Position numbers and translations under genes: made by a program. From Lepidodermella squamata (lineage: Eukaryota; Gastrotricha): DNA of 64,000 nt. Location: contig JBLDXI010000024.1 in assembly GCA_047495785.1 (NCBI GenBank), positions 682,001 through 746,000 on the forward strand. Direction: 5' to 3'. Below are positions 62,638 through 64,000 of the stretch, piece after piece. Below the pieces are notes generated by a model, which did no database searches, was not told where the DNA came from, and was given only the letters and a program-made list of their open reading frames with translations. How positions within the stretch are numbered: the first letter of the stretch is position 1; each line of letters starts with the position of its first letter.

Positions 62638-63337
62638 CTAAAATAATACTATCGATATTAAAAGCATGAGCAATGAGGAAATGAATGAGAATCTCGGGAT
62701 AGAACTGGCGTTGCACTGATTTTTGCAGCAGTAACAGTCTTGGTAACCGCTTTCTGGAAAGCCTGGAACAGCAGTTTTCGATGAGCAGCCATAAGTACAA
62801 TAGTCTACGATGTCACAAATTTTAACCAGAAGCATACTCAAGAAAAAAATAAGTGCATACTTGGACAATTGGTACACGACGCTCCGTAAACACATGCACG
62901 CACGGTCGTTATGTCACCTGTTTAAGAAATGACTAGGATGGAGACAATTGGCATCGGAAAATTGTGAAATGTAAATACCTGAGACCCAATAGTAGACTCT
63001 TTTCTGGAATAGAAATGATCCTGTTAGCAAAATAGTCAGAATTATCCAGCAAACTTACCAAACAAGCGATACAATTTTGCTGAACCTGCGCGGCAGTCGC
63101 TGTTGAGTAGACGGCCCAGCAACTGTATGTCCCAGGTCCATCCGATAAGACTGAAGTCCTGTTTACTAATTCACCATATAAGCAAGGTAACATGCTTATT
63201 TTTCATTAACAAAATTATTTACAAGGCAATATTGACGATGATCGATTCGCTTTCACAACCATGGCGTAGACCGATTGTTCGCTTAGCGCCATCACAAAGA
63301 GCGCAACTGATAGACTCCACCGATGACCTGTCTTCAT
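62638..63337 (-). CDS. Ly6/uPAR-like GPI-anchored cysteine-rich protein 2
   Basis: About five exons from ATG 63337 (MKTGHRWSLSVALFVMAL, signal peptide) to the stop at 62638. Joined in phase they give a domain that aligns with the neighbouring paralogue: YSCWAVYST, NCIACL, KRVYYWVSGDITTVRACVYGASC, then NYCTYGCSSKTAVPGFPESGYQDCYCCKNQCN, followed by a hydrophobic tail (ISSLLMLLISIVLF) for GPI attachment. This copy has extra introns compared with its paralogue, inside YYWVSG and between the CP and NYC of the core. The first-exon junction (donor after CCT T near 63223, acceptor near 63172) rests mainly on phase. It lies within 0.7 kb of the window edge, so further copies may lie beyond it. Confidence 0.75.
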
Positions 63338-64000
63338 TATTATTTCTGAAGTGATGAAAATGACATTCGTGTTTTCCCGGCAGTTGCATCTTTGTTGTTG
63401 ATAATAACTCTTGTTGGGCATGTGAGGTATATATTATATTTAGTTCACGCGACAAATATTTGCAATTTGTCTCTGAGGTCAAAAGCACCGAGCAATTTGT
63501 CAGACTGTGGTCACGTTCAAAGCAACGCAGTCACAAACAAATACTGCAAAACAATTAAAGATGATGGACGCCGTCAATTTAATACCTGGCTTTTTTGTAA
63601 ATGAATGTTGCTAGAAGAAATACCATGTGTTTTCGATTGAAAATTAAGAATAAATTCTCAAATTTTCATCCCATGTTATTTCTGATCTCTACTCATAGCA
63701 GTTTCAAGTCAAAATTGAATAGCTTATGAATAATCGTGAATAAAAGTGAAATGCCAGTTATCATTTATAATACAAATTTCCACGATAAGTGCAGTTGAAT
63801 TTTGACTCTGGACCAATAGGCATAACAAAACCAGTCGCGGAAACTAAATCACAGAATTTAATTCAGCAGAACCTAGATTTCAATTGAATCTGGATCTAAT
63901 AAAATTCTAGTCAAACATAATCCACAATCCAAAACTCAAGGTTTTCTAGTGTTAAATAATTAAAGTATAAAATTGGCCGTTCTTCAAACGACTGCAACGC
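63338..64000. other. Right window edge, no supported gene
   Basis: AT-rich sequence upstream of the second Ly6-like gene. I see no exon. Related genes could lie outside the window. Confidence 0.45.

Overview
The window is nuclear DNA from a compact invertebrate (metazoan) genome. Coding regions are broken by short GT-AG introns, mostly about 50-60 nt, and whole genes can be rebuilt by joining exons in phase. The protein families are animal ones: P5A-ATPase, NUP35, SLC37, TIM-barrel TPI, TRIM, NAMPT, AVL9, thrombospondin repeats, USP4/11/15-type deubiquitinases, TBC1D22 and Ly6-like proteins. The gene density, short introns and multigene same-strand runs resemble small ecdysozoans or similar animals such as nematodes or tardigrades. 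I cannot fix the phylum from the sequence.

Layout. 1-2.98 kb shows no gene. 3.04-5.17 kb (+) encodes a peptide-type GPCR. 6.9-7.8 kb (+) encodes an unrecognised 295-residue protein. From 9.06 to 18.81 kb five minus-strand genes follow one another: SLC37-like transporter, a second multi-pass transporter-like protein, ATP13A1, a NUP35 homologue and a small single-pass glycoprotein. 20.26-25.71 kb (+) holds TPI, a TRIM/RBCC protein and NAMPT. AVL9 (-) lies at 26.16-28.35 kb. A CCDC66-like coiled-coil protein (+) lies at 30.26-34.07 kb. Two tandem thrombospondin-repeat surface proteins (+) occupy 36.87-43.34 kb. Four tandem USP4/11/15-like genes (-) occupy 44.23-57.59 kb. TBC1D22 (-) lies at 58.2-60.0 kb and two tandem Ly6-like genes (-) at 61.5-63.3 kb.

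Most single-copy genes are housekeeping genes in intracellular trafficking, nuclear pore, glycolysis or NAD salvage, with no obvious shared pathway. The second half is shaped by local tandem duplication. The most notable items are: the USP array, whose second copy from the 3' end encodes only the DUSP and ubiquitin-like modules and ends in an intact stop before the protease; a NUP35 homologue with a long C-terminal extension ending in a transmembrane helix; and a tight minus-strand gene run with a poly(A) signal and splice acceptor placed between genes, which would fit polycistronic transcription with trans-splicing.

Exon boundaries were assigned by eye from splice motifs, reading-frame phase and family alignment. 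A one-base error is possible at some junctions.
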